Part shown: positions 1 through 13,200 of the stretch, piece after piece
How the letters are laid out: every line of letters starts with the position of its first letter
How positions within the stretch are numbered: position 1 is the first letter of the stretch
Assembly: GCF_014529535.1 (NCBI RefSeq)
Contig: NW_023503373.1
Span: forward strand, 2,790,001-2,854,000
Length of the DNA stretch: 64,000 nucleotides
Source: Bradysia coprophila
Lineage: Eukaryota; Arthropoda; Insecta; Diptera; Sciaridae
Direction: 5' to 3'
Notes under the pieces: model-generated
Database searches by the model: none
What the model was told of the DNA's origin: nothing
Seen by the model: the letters and a program-made list of their open reading frames with translations, nothing else
Made by a program: the position numbers and the translations under genes

Positions 1-1221
1 CTCGTAAAAGTTCAAGAAAATATTTCAATAGAATCGATACCATATGACTCGTCATTCCACTCGCCAATTGGAGATAGAAGCACTCCCAAGTGTTACAGTA
101 AGTCATTTGTTACCGACAATGATGTCAAAAATAATAGATCTACTCCGATAAGTGTTCTCTTATTAAAGCAAAACGTACAGAAAAACTAATGAAGTAGATG
201 ATTTGATATCAAACACTAAGCGATACTATTGAAACAAATGAAGTAGTAGATTCGTGACGATACGCTTGTCGTTTTTAAAAGTAAAAACCATGTAAGCAGC
301 TTTATGAATACGTCAACACGTAGACCATTCTTTGACATAAACGTAAGTTTGATAGATTTCATGTTTCACGCCCCAACACTACGTAATAACATTGAAGACG
401 AAATTGATGGTTTACGGAAATGTTGAACTCATTTAGCTTATAGGACCATGTCTCATTTCATTTGGATTAAATTATTCGTTATCATTATCCATAAGATCAG
501 CAGGAAACTATGCTGAAATATATTAATAGAATGGCTCAACAAAGACCTACGTAAAATACATAAAAAAAGCCAGCCACCGTCATAACTTCAGGAATAAAAA
601 AAAATTCTACCTGATACTCAATATGTACGAAAATGAGAGCGGAAACATGAACTTTTACAATTGTGTTGAATTTAAAAGGAAGTTCATTCATTTGATAAAC
701 GAAAGCAAGCTGTGAAAGTCCTAGGTTAACTGGTTGATACAAAAGTAATGTAAAAAGGAACAGGAGGTTAACTTTAAGGATTTGATAGAAAAGAGACTGT
801 TTGTTAATTGCAGTAATTTATACTCATCTGGCTGGGACTGAAATCGATCGGTAAGAATATTTTTCCATTTACTGGCAATCGTATTACCACATAGTGTCTT
901 CTTTTACCAATTTATCGCAAAAACAATTAACGTCTTTATTGTCTTGATTAAATATAAATTAGTTTCTGAATTTATCGATGGAGACAACAAGTAATATGGC
1001 AGAGACATGTAAAAAAAAACCGTGTATTCATTCACTCTATAAACACTGGCTAGCACATATATTCATAATAACTTAAGGTTATTGAGTCGAAATTTATCAA
1101 GAACAACACTTTCGCTAGCAAACATATTCATTCAAAGCCATCATATTTTTTATGAAAAAAAGACTAAACCATGACAATAACATTTTCACAAAATCAATAC
1201 ATCAATATTCAATAAAATTAC
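1..1221. other. Gprk1 intron running off the left edge
   Basis: This is intronic sequence downstream of the last visible Gprk1 exon. I searched the minus strand for the next expected exon (start of the kinase domain) and did not find it, so it lies outside the window. The stretch is AT-rich without repeats I recognise. An open plus-strand frame at 1-189, with a donor-like GTAAGT at about 111, is the only coding-like signal and is too short to support a gene. Confidence 0.6.
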
Positions 1222-1283
1222 CTTTCTAAAAATTTTTGAAATGGTTCACCCCTTAAATGATTGAATATTTCTTCTATATACGG
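1222..1283 (-). CDS. Gprk1: Gprk1 exon 6 (RGS-homology domain end)
   Basis: The exon is preceded by a pyrimidine-rich CCAG acceptor and followed by a GTAATT donor. It encodes [20 protein letters not shown] plus two bases (AG) that would be completed by a T to give the Ser of the family's next exon (SDKF...). It closes the RGS-homology domain. Confidence 0.93.
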
Positions 1284-4200
1284 CTGGAAAAAAGAGAGAA
1301 AAGTGAACAAACAAAAATGAAAATGTATTTCATGTGTGTGGCGTAGAAACACAGTGTATTGAAATCAATACATAACAGAATTTGTAATGTAATGTTAAAG
1401 AAAGAAAAAAGTTTATTTTCTTAGATTATTTCTTTTTTTTTTCAAGCTTTTTTTTATTGTATCGAATGTGTAGTGTTGTATAGATATTGTGTGTGATATG
1501 AATGAATATAATGTATGTATACGTACTTCAAATAAATTTACTGGAACTTCGTTTTTCATAAGATACTTTTGTACATGTGCCACTGCCTCTTTTGAATATT
1601 CCTGCAAAAAAATGATCACAAAAACAATTTAAATTTTTTGTTCAATGGTATTCAAGCATACAATGGTTATTAAATCTAAAAAAATTTATGAGTGGGCGTA
1701 CTAATGCTAAGGTTTCGTTCATTTCTTTGTGAGTGCAAAAAAATCACAGTATTATTGCAGTTTACATGGAAAACAGAAAGCTAATAAATTTATGAAATTC
1801 AATGTCATATTCATACATTAAAAAAAAATGCGAAATATGTTTGTCTCTCCTGCTATCCATAAAAGGGATCGTCTGAAAACTTTCGAATTAGATACCGAAA
1901 CAACGGTAACAATCCCATAAACTTGCAGTTACACTCCATAATATGGAGTCCATATTGTCAATATTCAATTAATTCTGCAAAGGAAGTGTGTGCAATTAAT
2001 TCAAAGCGAACCCTTCCATAAACCAGAAATTTAGCATAGCTGAAACTTGAATTGAATATTATTGCTTGACACGATACACCCGAGTCGAGACAATTTCCAA
2101 TAATAATCGACAAACAGTAAAAGGAAGCATGGGACAGCCTGTGCCGGTTTACTTATAATTACCATTTCATGGGGTTTCGTTGGTCGACTATAAATAACGT
2201 TCAATTTAATAAATTGGTTGAAATATAGGCCATCATTTATAGCGTCCATGAAAACTATGTCCACGACCAGTTCGTTTAAATAGCAATTGGAAAAAAAACA
2301 ATTTGATTGAACTTAACAAAGTGTGTAATTTAGTTCCGTTTCCATTTACATTTAAAGAGTCTCGTGTGCTGGTAGATTGACAACAAAGTATAAAATGTGA
2401 GACGCACTTTCGGAATCTTTGGATCTGCTTTTCTTTTCCTATTTGTTTTTTCTCTATAAGCCATTGCAGTGAATAATAACATTAGATGCATGGATTGAAG
2501 CTAATTTTCAAAATTCAAATAAGGAAAAAGATAGATTAATCTCATTAGTCATCTGTCATCGATACGGATACTGATATTAAGAATAGGAAATGAGTTCTTT
2601 CTTTTAGGAAAAGGTACAACAAAAGAAGTAATAGATTTCGTTGTCGAGACAATGTGTTTGTGGGCCTCAGAATCGATTAAGCTTATTGGCACGATTTGAA
2701 AGAAACATTCAGAACAGTGTACCGATAAAGCGAAATTTTATCTCGTTCAAAGTCTGTCATTATATTAACCATTCAGTGTGGAAACGCCAGAATATTGAGG
2801 ATAAGCACATCCTTTGCTCAATATATTTTTTTTAGATGTGACGTCTCGTTTGTATCGCAAAATTAACATCATTTTTGCCAACAGTCTGCATAGCGCTGAC
2901 TCATTCAAAATAGAAACCGGCAAACAACATCTCAACTCAAACATCAAATATTGAACCACTAAAAATTTGATTCAATGTTATACCAGAGAGAATAATATTT
3001 GATATTTAATAACAGAAATTTCGTTTGAAATTAATCCGAGAATTTAACACTGCGGAACGAAAGACGCAAAAATTAAATCAAGAACCCAGTACGTACACAC
3101 CATGCCACCATCTGCTATATTGCTGAATTTCACAATGAATCTACATTACTTTCTTAATTCATATCCGAAGAACAATTATATTCGGTTGAAACAATTAAAA
3201 TCCATTTGCTTTTGACTGTACGAATTCAGTAAAGAGAAATAATTTTGTGAAGCTGATGCGGTTGTTTTTTCGGCTAATTTAAACAACGGATTGAAAAGAT
3301 TGAAAAGAAATTGTAGCAATGCTTCCATCTTTCGCCAAAGAAGATAAACATTTTCAGCAAACAAACAAATATAACGACCTCAATTAATGGACACACAAAT
3401 AGACGTTTTTTTTAACCCACAAATGTCTTACCAAAAGTACCTGTAATATAGAAATAAACAACCCACAGACAGAAGTAGATCAAAACTTGCAAGAAAACAA
3501 ATGGTTAAGATAAATCAACGTAGTGTTTGTGTTTAAAACTAGTGGAACTGACACAGATTACATAACAAACAGAGCCATTAAAAAGTTTTATGGTTCATCA
3601 ATCATCATTTTCGTTCATTATATATAACCCTACCATGATATACTATCCACTCTAACCCCTATTACTGAATTTTATATCCAGAATTTTGTGTTAAATTTTG
3701 TGAGATGCAAAATCGATAAATTATTTTTTATTTTATAAGTCATTATGGAGGCAACCGATGGATATGGAAGGAAGGCGTTGAACTTTGTTTAATTCAATTA
3801 AAAGGAAATTAACGAGCAAGAGTTTCTGATTTGGTAATTAAAACTTGCATAGAAATTATTGAATGTAAGTGACTGTTGAGACGAATTATGAAATGGTTAA
3901 ACTTATTTGTGTGTGATGGTATGTGGCGAACCAAGAGTGTACAAGGTGCAAAATCACGCACATTATCAGAAGGGAAATGTCAAATACATTCAATTAATGC
4001 AATGTATCTAATTTCTTCGAACAGAGTTGAACAAACCCATCTCAAAGTCAACGAATTCGAAAAGAGCTTACACAAAAACCGTTTCCGCTTCGTATTCGAG
4101 ATATAATTTTTTTTTTAAATTGTTTATTCAAGTTCTCTGAAAATAAAAATTATATTACCATCTTTCCAAAGCAGGTAACAATGAACGAGTTGCATAACAT

Positions 4201-7200
4201 AGCTAAGTATATCTTATTTCCAAGAAACGTAATAGGAATTTTATAAAATTGATGACCTTAATAGAAGGTAAAAAAAAATGTGGATGTTGTTTTATGATAA
4301 TAAACGTTTTAAGTAAACGGCAAAAGCAACGCAAAATGGTATTGTCGTCATATGAATGAATGAAACTCATTTAACCGAAAAAAAAAATAATTAAAAAACA
4401 AAAATCGGTAACGTCAATCCAATAAATTTGCTAGTATTCTGTTAGTGGCTGGATGTTCGCTGATTGTCATGTTTTTCTTCTTAAATCTGATTTTTTTTTT
4501 AAATTTTATTTGTACAGTGGTTACGGTTAGACGATGGAATATTTTTGTTCGTTGAACTGTAGGTGGAAAAATAATGGAATTCATGCAGCATAATTGAATT
4601 ATTCAGAAAAAAAGAAAAATTGATGACAACTGGTGATTGATCAAATTAATTAAAACAGACGAGAATGGTGCATGAAATTGTTTGATTTATATTTGCAGTT
4701 TGTGAGCGTTAAATTTCATGTGTATAGTGACACACACCTGAGATTTGTTTGGCATTTTATTTATTTCGAAGAATTATTAGATAAATAAAACATGAAACGA
4801 AATGCCACCACCGACAGTATTATTTCCATGTAAATGACTAGGTGCAGTTCTTAATATGACTTTTTTTCTGTTTTATACCAGACTCATAATTAATTACGGA
4901 CAATAAAGAGCAGAAGCATTTTTCATGCGATAATTCGAGTTTTGAGTTGCGTCAACAAGTCTGAGAAATTAATATTTTTTTCTTCGAAATTCATCAGCTA
5001 CATGAAACAATTTAAATGTAATTATCAATTACGACCTTTGACCGCTTATTTGATTACTGCAGTCGCATGAATCAAGTTAGCGAATTAATATGTATCAAGA
5101 GGGAAAGAAAAATTATTTATTAACGGAATTGCGTCGAAAAATCTATTCAGATTAAATCAATGTGTTCAATTGTGCTTGTTTTTTTTTCTATCGAAACTGA
5201 AATTCAAAATTTAAAGTTAGAATTTTTGTGCTGTGGAAATCTCCATTTATTTAAGTATCATTCCGCATATATGTTACCGGTCGAGTATCATTAATATGAC
5301 TTAAAATTATTTCTCCCAGGATGTGCCATCCACAAATACACAATTAATAGCAATGGTGCGAAATGATAGTAAAACACTATTGGTAAACAGTTTTTTCAAA
5401 CGCTGAAACCTACTCATTCATCACCCGTTGTTGTTTGATGTATTTTCAAATCGCACAACTCAAAAATCTGCAATTTACATTTTATTTGATGGGTACGACA
5501 TGATAATATCAATATTGTGCGGTATTTTGATGAGCATTTTGTGGACTATTAAAAACTCGATTGAAGTTTTATATTATGCGGATCTATTGTCTAACCAGTA
5601 TGAGACGAAGCAATCTCTTTTATTTGAATATAAAATTATTTTTTTTATGTTTTCAGCTTTGACTGACATTGTAACCGAGAATTGTTAGATGGTAGACATG
5701 GATGTCAAAATAACATTATGGTTGAATTCGTGTTGGCACGGTGGTTTGAGGCATACAACCACCAAAGACACTAATGATACTCGTAATATTTTATTGCATA
5801 CTTTTAGTATACAATTTTTGTCATAGTCACCGAGTGAGCGTAGAGTATTAAGCACGTAACTCAATTAAAACAAATATGAATGATGTCATTGAAACTCAAA
5901 TTCTTCCATTGAATAAACGATGTTATCGTAACAGAATAGAATCCGTATTGTCGTAATAGACACAACGAGTAACACAGTGTTGAGCGTTCAATATTTTATT
6001 ATATTAAATTGCTTCTTAAACGATAAATTTTTTTCCATATCCAATGCAGCTCGTTAAGTGCTATGATAGTAAAAATAGTTGAATCAAATCTGACAGGATT
6101 CGATAAAATCATTAATATTATTGATGCTATAACTTGTCGTCAACGAATTGAATTGAATTGAATCAGACAATTATCAACGAAATATATAAAATGGATTGCT
6201 GGTTCATCGATAGCATACAAAATTCAACCGTAATTTTATCATTCATTAACAATTCAAAACTAAATGTCCTTATTGTTCGACTAATAAAATAAATTGAAAT
6301 AAAAACTGGCGAGGCAAAGGATTTTAGATTTTCGTTTTTATTAGATTGGATAGCTTTTAGAGTTTATGGAATTAATTCGGACATAATTTGAGAAAATTTA
6401 ATTAGGAAACTTCTAGACATGAAGTGATGTGTTCCAGTTTGTTTGTTTCAACCTTTCACAGACGACAAGCATATATAACCATTATAATTTTTACTGTTGA
6501 ATCTAGTACATCTTTTGGTCACAAAGTTTAATCAATAGATTGAATAGCCGTCTGCAAAAGTTTAAACATTGTTATGGGACCATTAGTAGACACTAGACAC
6601 ATTCGATAATTATCACAGAGTTCTTAGATAGTTATTTATATAACGAGTGATAAAAAGTTCAAAATTAGAGTTTTCTTCTGAATTTTGTTGATTCGAGGCG
6701 ATGCCGAAGTCAATAAACACACGAAAAGTAAACTTTTCATTTTTATCCCGAGTTATGTAATGGATTTTACATGCTGAGGGTGTCAAAAGTAGTGCTTGAA
6801 ACATGGAAAAGAACTTTTTTGACCAAAAATAAAAGTCTTTTATTATACTAGTAAGGTAATGTGGTGATTCCCTCACTAGTGAAGGCCGTTTACCTCGCTC
6901 GTAAAGTAAAACGCCATACTTTACAAGTGAAGTAATTTGATATCTCGTATTCAGATGAGTAAAAGTATCCGAGGGCTCCAGCACTGATATAATAATGAAC
7001 TATTTTTGCTACGAGTAATAAAGCAGATTATTTTTGAAGATGAAAATAAAATGAAAATTGCGTTGACTTCGCAAGGATTTCCTTCGTGTCACTTCCAGAG
7101 TTTTTCAGTATTAAACGGAATGCAGGTGCATTTGTTGCAAAAATCATGCGCTGTATTGCTATGACATTTTCTGTAAACCCATAAATTTCTAGAGCCAATC

Positions 7201-10200
7201 AAAAAACGAAATTTCCGCAGAGAAGTCTTTTACGTATTTTATGTTGAAAATTCAAGTCAAATTCTGTCATTTTGTAAATGAATATAAATTAATTAAATCC
7301 AAAAACCACTCACATGTGTATGGGATAGCATTTCCTTCATTATAAAGTTATCATAAATTTCTCTAGCCAATTTCCTCCTTTCATCGTGGCATTCAGTTTT
7401 CTCGTAGCTTTTAATCTGTAATGGAAAAATAACATAGTTCTGGTTATAAATAAAAAAATAAAATTTAGCCAAAGCAGTTTATAATGCAAAAAAATAATTA
7501 GAAAAAAAAACACGAAACTGATGTGTATAAGAAATACAATTAAAAACATAATAACATTCTTCATCTTCAGCTAATTTAAGAAATTATTGATTTTCGATTG
7601 TATAAACATAGACGATTATATACACACAATAATAGTCGAAAAGAGGGATATAGATTAGATATAAAAAAAATATATAAAATAAACAGAGAAATGAAAGTGA
7701 AATGAGTGTGTAAATACAGAAGTGAAAATATGAATTACAGCCTTTTTATGCGAGACATAAAAAATGTTAAACTTATTTGTATAAATATGTAATTTATGAC
7801 AGTTTTCTACATGAACATGTAATTGGATATTTTGAAGAATTTTTTTTTTTTTTTATTTATGTAGTAATTTGGTTGGAATCACCAAATCGTATGGCATATT
7901 TTATTTGAATTACACACTCAAGACAAAGTGGTATAAAATGAACGACTCAATGAGAACATTTTTTTTTGTTCATCATTGTAGCATCATTGTACATCTGGAG
8001 AATAAAATGTTTCTGTTGCACGTGTCTGTAGAAAAAAAATGGTAAAATTGTCAAGAGGACAACTGAAGTCGTGATAAGTGGACACAAACCATGGTGACAG
8101 ACGACTGAGATGTACCGTTCAATCCTTTCAATAATGTTCATGCATGCAATCTTAGTCACGTTAATGTAAAGACGTGGATGGAAGATACTTATAACACTTT
8201 TTCTTTTTAGACTAAAGTATGTCTCTATATGACCGAATTAATGTTTAATTGATATTGTTCGTTTAAATCAATTTCAATTAAAGAAAGATAAGTACATAAA
8301 TCGCTAAAAATTTAATGCTATTTTCGTAGTTCAAGGTTCTAGCGGAAGAGTCTGTACGGTTTTAAAATGATTAATATTATTTCTCTAAAAAATTTTACAT
8401 TTGCCATATCGCCAATCGGTCCGAATTAACATTCGAATCATCTCAAAAATTCGGACAACAATTTATTATCTTCGGATAAGTTTCCATTTATTTTCCGAAA
8501 TTTAAATTTCAATAATTGAAACGATTAAATAAAATTAATTTTGTTACTAAACAATTCAAATCTATATAACGAAGATGTGTATATTAATGGGTGAATAATG
8601 TTTCCAATCAATTCACACTTGTTTCTTGTAAAACATACACTTGAATGCACACATTTACAAGTGGCATCTATTTTCGGAAATTTAATTTCAATTAAACCGA
8701 TAAAAAAATGTTAATTTAAACATTCTCCATCTTTTATATATTGTGTCTGTACACTAGGTTGGATCAGTTGGAAGTTTAATAGTTTAAATCTGATTTTCCG
8801 ACTGACCGATCCAAATTACCTGATGTCTGAGGTGTTTTGAAAGAAAAATGCAACACCGGTGGACCAGTGAAAGAACAAATAGCGAGTTCATGTAAACTTT
8901 TGGTGCTGAAAACATTGTGAGTGTCATTAATGCGGCACGATCAAGATGGGCTGGTCACGTGATCCGCATGAACGATGAATGACAAAGAAAGTTTTTGTGA
9001 GTTAATTTGAAGGCACTAGACCTGAGTTCAAAGAAAAGGCAGAGGATCGTCAAAGATGGCAAAATGCTGTTGTGGAGTTAGCCCGGATTATTGGGTGATT
9101 GACTCTTGTTAAGTATGTAAGTAACTTCAGAAACTTCTGTTTATGAAACTCAAAGAATCACTTTTGTGAATTCGACTTTAAAGATCTGTCCAGTGAATTT
9201 ATTTCAAAGTTTCCAAATTGGCCGAACAGAATTTAAATTTTTTCGGTTGAAACGCTACTCAGATGAAAGTCTTGTGAAATAAATGTGAAACTCTACTGCG
9301 TCTACGCGGTATCATAAAGTTTAAGATAAAGTTTCACTGACATAAAAACAAATGTAAAAAAAACTCAAATACGAAATCATCCCAATTTTAAAGGCACACA
9401 TTAGCATCTAGTGTCAGTTGGGGATATAATATTTCTGTTGTTAAAACTACATAATACATTATCAAACCAGTTTTAAAAATAGAAAGATCATATTCCCAAC
9501 TGACCGTAGATGCTGATGTGTATTGGCCTTAAACGAATTCAAATGACAAAATTCCACATTGATCCATCCTATGTACACTACTTCGCAATGGAATTTAATT
9601 GTGGATTGATGTATATCTGACTTAGATTGGATGAATGAATATTGTCAGAAGGAGTTTACATCTTCTTCAACTTCAATGTTTATCCTCGTCTTCTGTGTAG
9701 TTGTTTTATCATTGTTGCTGATTTGTTGGGCACACACTTGAATTATACAAAATGCATAAAATGTGGAAGACTTGGTTGTCCAACTTATATACACATTATA
9801 CCTGTAAAGCACTCGTATATATCACAAGGAACACGCTTAGCACGGAAAATTGTGATAGTCCTACAGCTAACGATAGTCGACATAACAGAAGCCTGCTTTT
9901 TGTGTTAACGTAAAGAGAAAGAGTTTGCTTTAGTGTTTACTTCATCGCTACTACACCTATACGTTGTACAATTCTTTCATTCATTATGTTTTTCTTTTCT
10001 CGGGTTTTTCTTTACTCAACGATTTATATTTTTCTTTTCCAAGAAAATCGAAAATCTTTATTTATTATATAAATAAGTACAGATAACTTTGTTTAGATAT
10101 AGTTAAGTGTATGGTGCGACTGTATATATGCAATGTTCGTAAGTAGAAACCGTATATATAACAAATAATGAAACCTTTTTGGCGATGGCGCATTTATAAC

Positions 10201-13200
10201 CGTATAGTTTTAGTTTATTCTGTTTCTCTATATCTCTCTACTATATCCATATATACCATCCATATACCAACAATAACAAGTTGTATGTTATATCGATAGA
10301 TTTTATTATATCATCATCATGAGTAGAAAAAAAAATCGGGTGCTGTTATCGTGTTTGCATATTTAATACAGAAAAAGGCTAAGTATACAATATATGATAT
10401 GAAAATAATGAGTTGGTGGCAAAAAACAATGAGTTTGTACAACAACATATGTATTTAAAGTGGCTACACTGCGTTTTGTTATCGGAATTTCGCGTGAGTT
10501 GCAATTGGTATTTAGCAACGATTTGAAAAAAAGGACCGTTCCAACGCAATAGTATGTTGGTAATGTTGGCCAGGCAATACATAAAGCATGAAAGAAAATC
10601 AGTTCAATATTAAATAAATACTTTCCGTCGAGGGGGCTGATAGTCGTAAATTTGAGTGATAAATGATTTTGCGTTAAAAAAGAATTCCCAGAGGAATCAC
10701 TGGATTGTCATAGGATTTTCGTTGTCGAACTGGAAGGATTTGGTTCAACGCTTGAAGGTTTACTGGAAATTTTAAGGGTTTTTAGGAAATTCAGTGAATT
10801 TTAGGATTTTCTTCAAAAGATTTTTCATTGTCTTTAATCGTTTTTCTAAGGATTTCCAAGGAAATAAAACTATATATCAATCGAAGAAAAACGTTTGTAT
10901 CTGACAAGATTTGAAGTCGGGACCTACAACGAAACAGTGGAGAATCTTCACACTGAGTCATTACGTTCTTAATCCCGTCCAAGTATTTTTAGACCCGTAC
11001 AAAGTACTGAGGTCTTATAGGCTTACGCATACGTTTGTAACACGTCAAATTGGACTCCGTACAGTGAACTTGTAGTATTTTGTCAATATCTCGAGTAATT
11101 TTACCCGGGTACAAATAGCATTGCCTGTGTTGCGTGGCTATTTGTACCTGGGTACAAATAGCAAGCTCTGTGTTGTCTGGCTATTTGCACTCGGGTTCAA
11201 TTAGTCACTCCGAACTATATACAGCTCTATTGAGCTATATACAGGCATATAGAGCTATATAATAACATATTCATCTGTGAAATGTTTATTTGTAGTAAAA
11301 TGTAGGTAAATGTAGCGGTAGGTAAATGTAGCGGTACATAGCTGTTTAAATACGAATTTATGAAAGTTGACTTCGTACGGGGCTGTCTATATTGCGTCTG
11401 GTAATTTATTTGTATATGATAACAAGGCAAAGAGTGGATAACAGTGCCTATTTTGAAAATTTATTTCACGAATTCCACAAAATTTCATGAATTTCACGAA
11501 ATTTCATGAATTTCACAAAATTTCATGAATTTCACGAAATTTCATGAATTTCACGAAATTTCATGAATTTCACGAAATTTCATGAATTTCACGAAATTTC
11601 ATGAATTTCACGAAATTTCACGAATTTCATTAAATTTCACGAATATTATGGATAGCTTCATTAATAGTAGATAACTTCATTTTCCAAGTTCTGTATCCAT
11701 TTTAAAAGATATTCTGATAATTGGACTGGTTAATCTTTGTTTTATAGGCCTAGCTTTCGACAACAAGGTTGTTATCACCTTCAGAAAAAAAATAATTAAA
11801 TTTAGAAAACTCAATTGTCATGCATTGATTAGTTGTCGGATGTTCTCTTATTTTACCAATATTGTAATGTATTACATGAGGCAGCATTATGATGAAAGAT
11901 AACGAAAATAGTTCAGTATATTTTTGTAACTGTCTGTCGTTAGACAATCGTTGTTTGGCGTTCACAATATCTTGAATTCTAGCATTGTGCCTTCGTCGTG
12001 TCAATAAATCTTATAAACTTGAATTGGGCCTCACTTCAGATTAAATTGAAATATTGAGTAATCATAAATACATAAGCAACAAATGAACCCCAAAATTAAT
12101 GGCATCTGAATCATCTGAACGACATCTACAAACAATCTTATGTGGTAGCTCTCATCACAGAAGCCTCCAAATTGGACTTTTCTCAAAGATCGTGCTAGAA
12201 GTTGTGTTATGGAAACGTCACATTCTCGATCAATCAATGTCGAACCGACAAAGTCACTTGTGGCACACTTTTTTAGTAAAAACTTCTTTACCCACTTTCG
12301 AATCTCTATTCACGCCGAACCAAAAAATACATTTCAACGCATCTTTGTATGAAAATGGCGCTGCTTTAGAAAGACTTGCGTTAGGAAGATATTGAATTTC
12401 GACCGCACGGCGTGACTTACTGTAGACTTGCGTCACCTTTACTATTAAATGTTTTTTTTGACTGATTCTATACAGGGCTTGGTGTAATAATCAAGGTTCT
12501 GAAAGAACAGGTTAAGACACTTACGAAAGAGGGTGAAACACAAATCTTGACAATTCAGACATATATATTGTTTGAAAATTTTCCAAACCTAGTTGGCGCT
12601 ACAGGAAAATTTTGATCACACCGCCTTCGTGATCAACTTAAAAGTGTGTTAAACTGTTGTTTCAGAACCTTGGTAATAATAATTAGTTTTCCTGGCAAAT
12701 CTCTCACAAATAAAAGACTTTGAAAGAGTAGTGTGGTCAACAGAAAATTCGGTTTACGTTTCAGTTTGTATTCAGACATTTTCTGCCTGATAAATACTGG
12801 GTGGTGTTTCTATTGCACGGTATAGAGGTCTAGATATAGTTAGTTGCTTTTATTGACCCATTCTTGCAACCCTTTTATTAGAAAGACAATTATCGTATAA
12901 TCGGAATTGCTCACCTGATCGCTATTTGACAGTCAATGATTACTTCCGACCGGACGAAAAAGGTTCCATAAGTTCGTTTTTTCCAATATTTATTGTGATA
13001 TTGCTGTTTTAAGTAGCAGCTTGTGTAACTTAATTTATTACACATTTATACAATTTCACAAAATTTCATGAATTTCACGAAATTTCACGAATTTCACGAA
13101 ATTTCACGAATTTCACGAATTTCACGAAATTTCACGAATTTCACGAAATTTCATGAATTTCACGAAATTTCACGAATTTCACGAAATTTCACGAATTTCA

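Noticed and set aside
1-189. Plus-strand open frame with a donor-like GTAAGT
   Set aside because: It begins at the window edge, is short, and cannot be linked to any exon of Gprk1 (opposite strand) or another gene.
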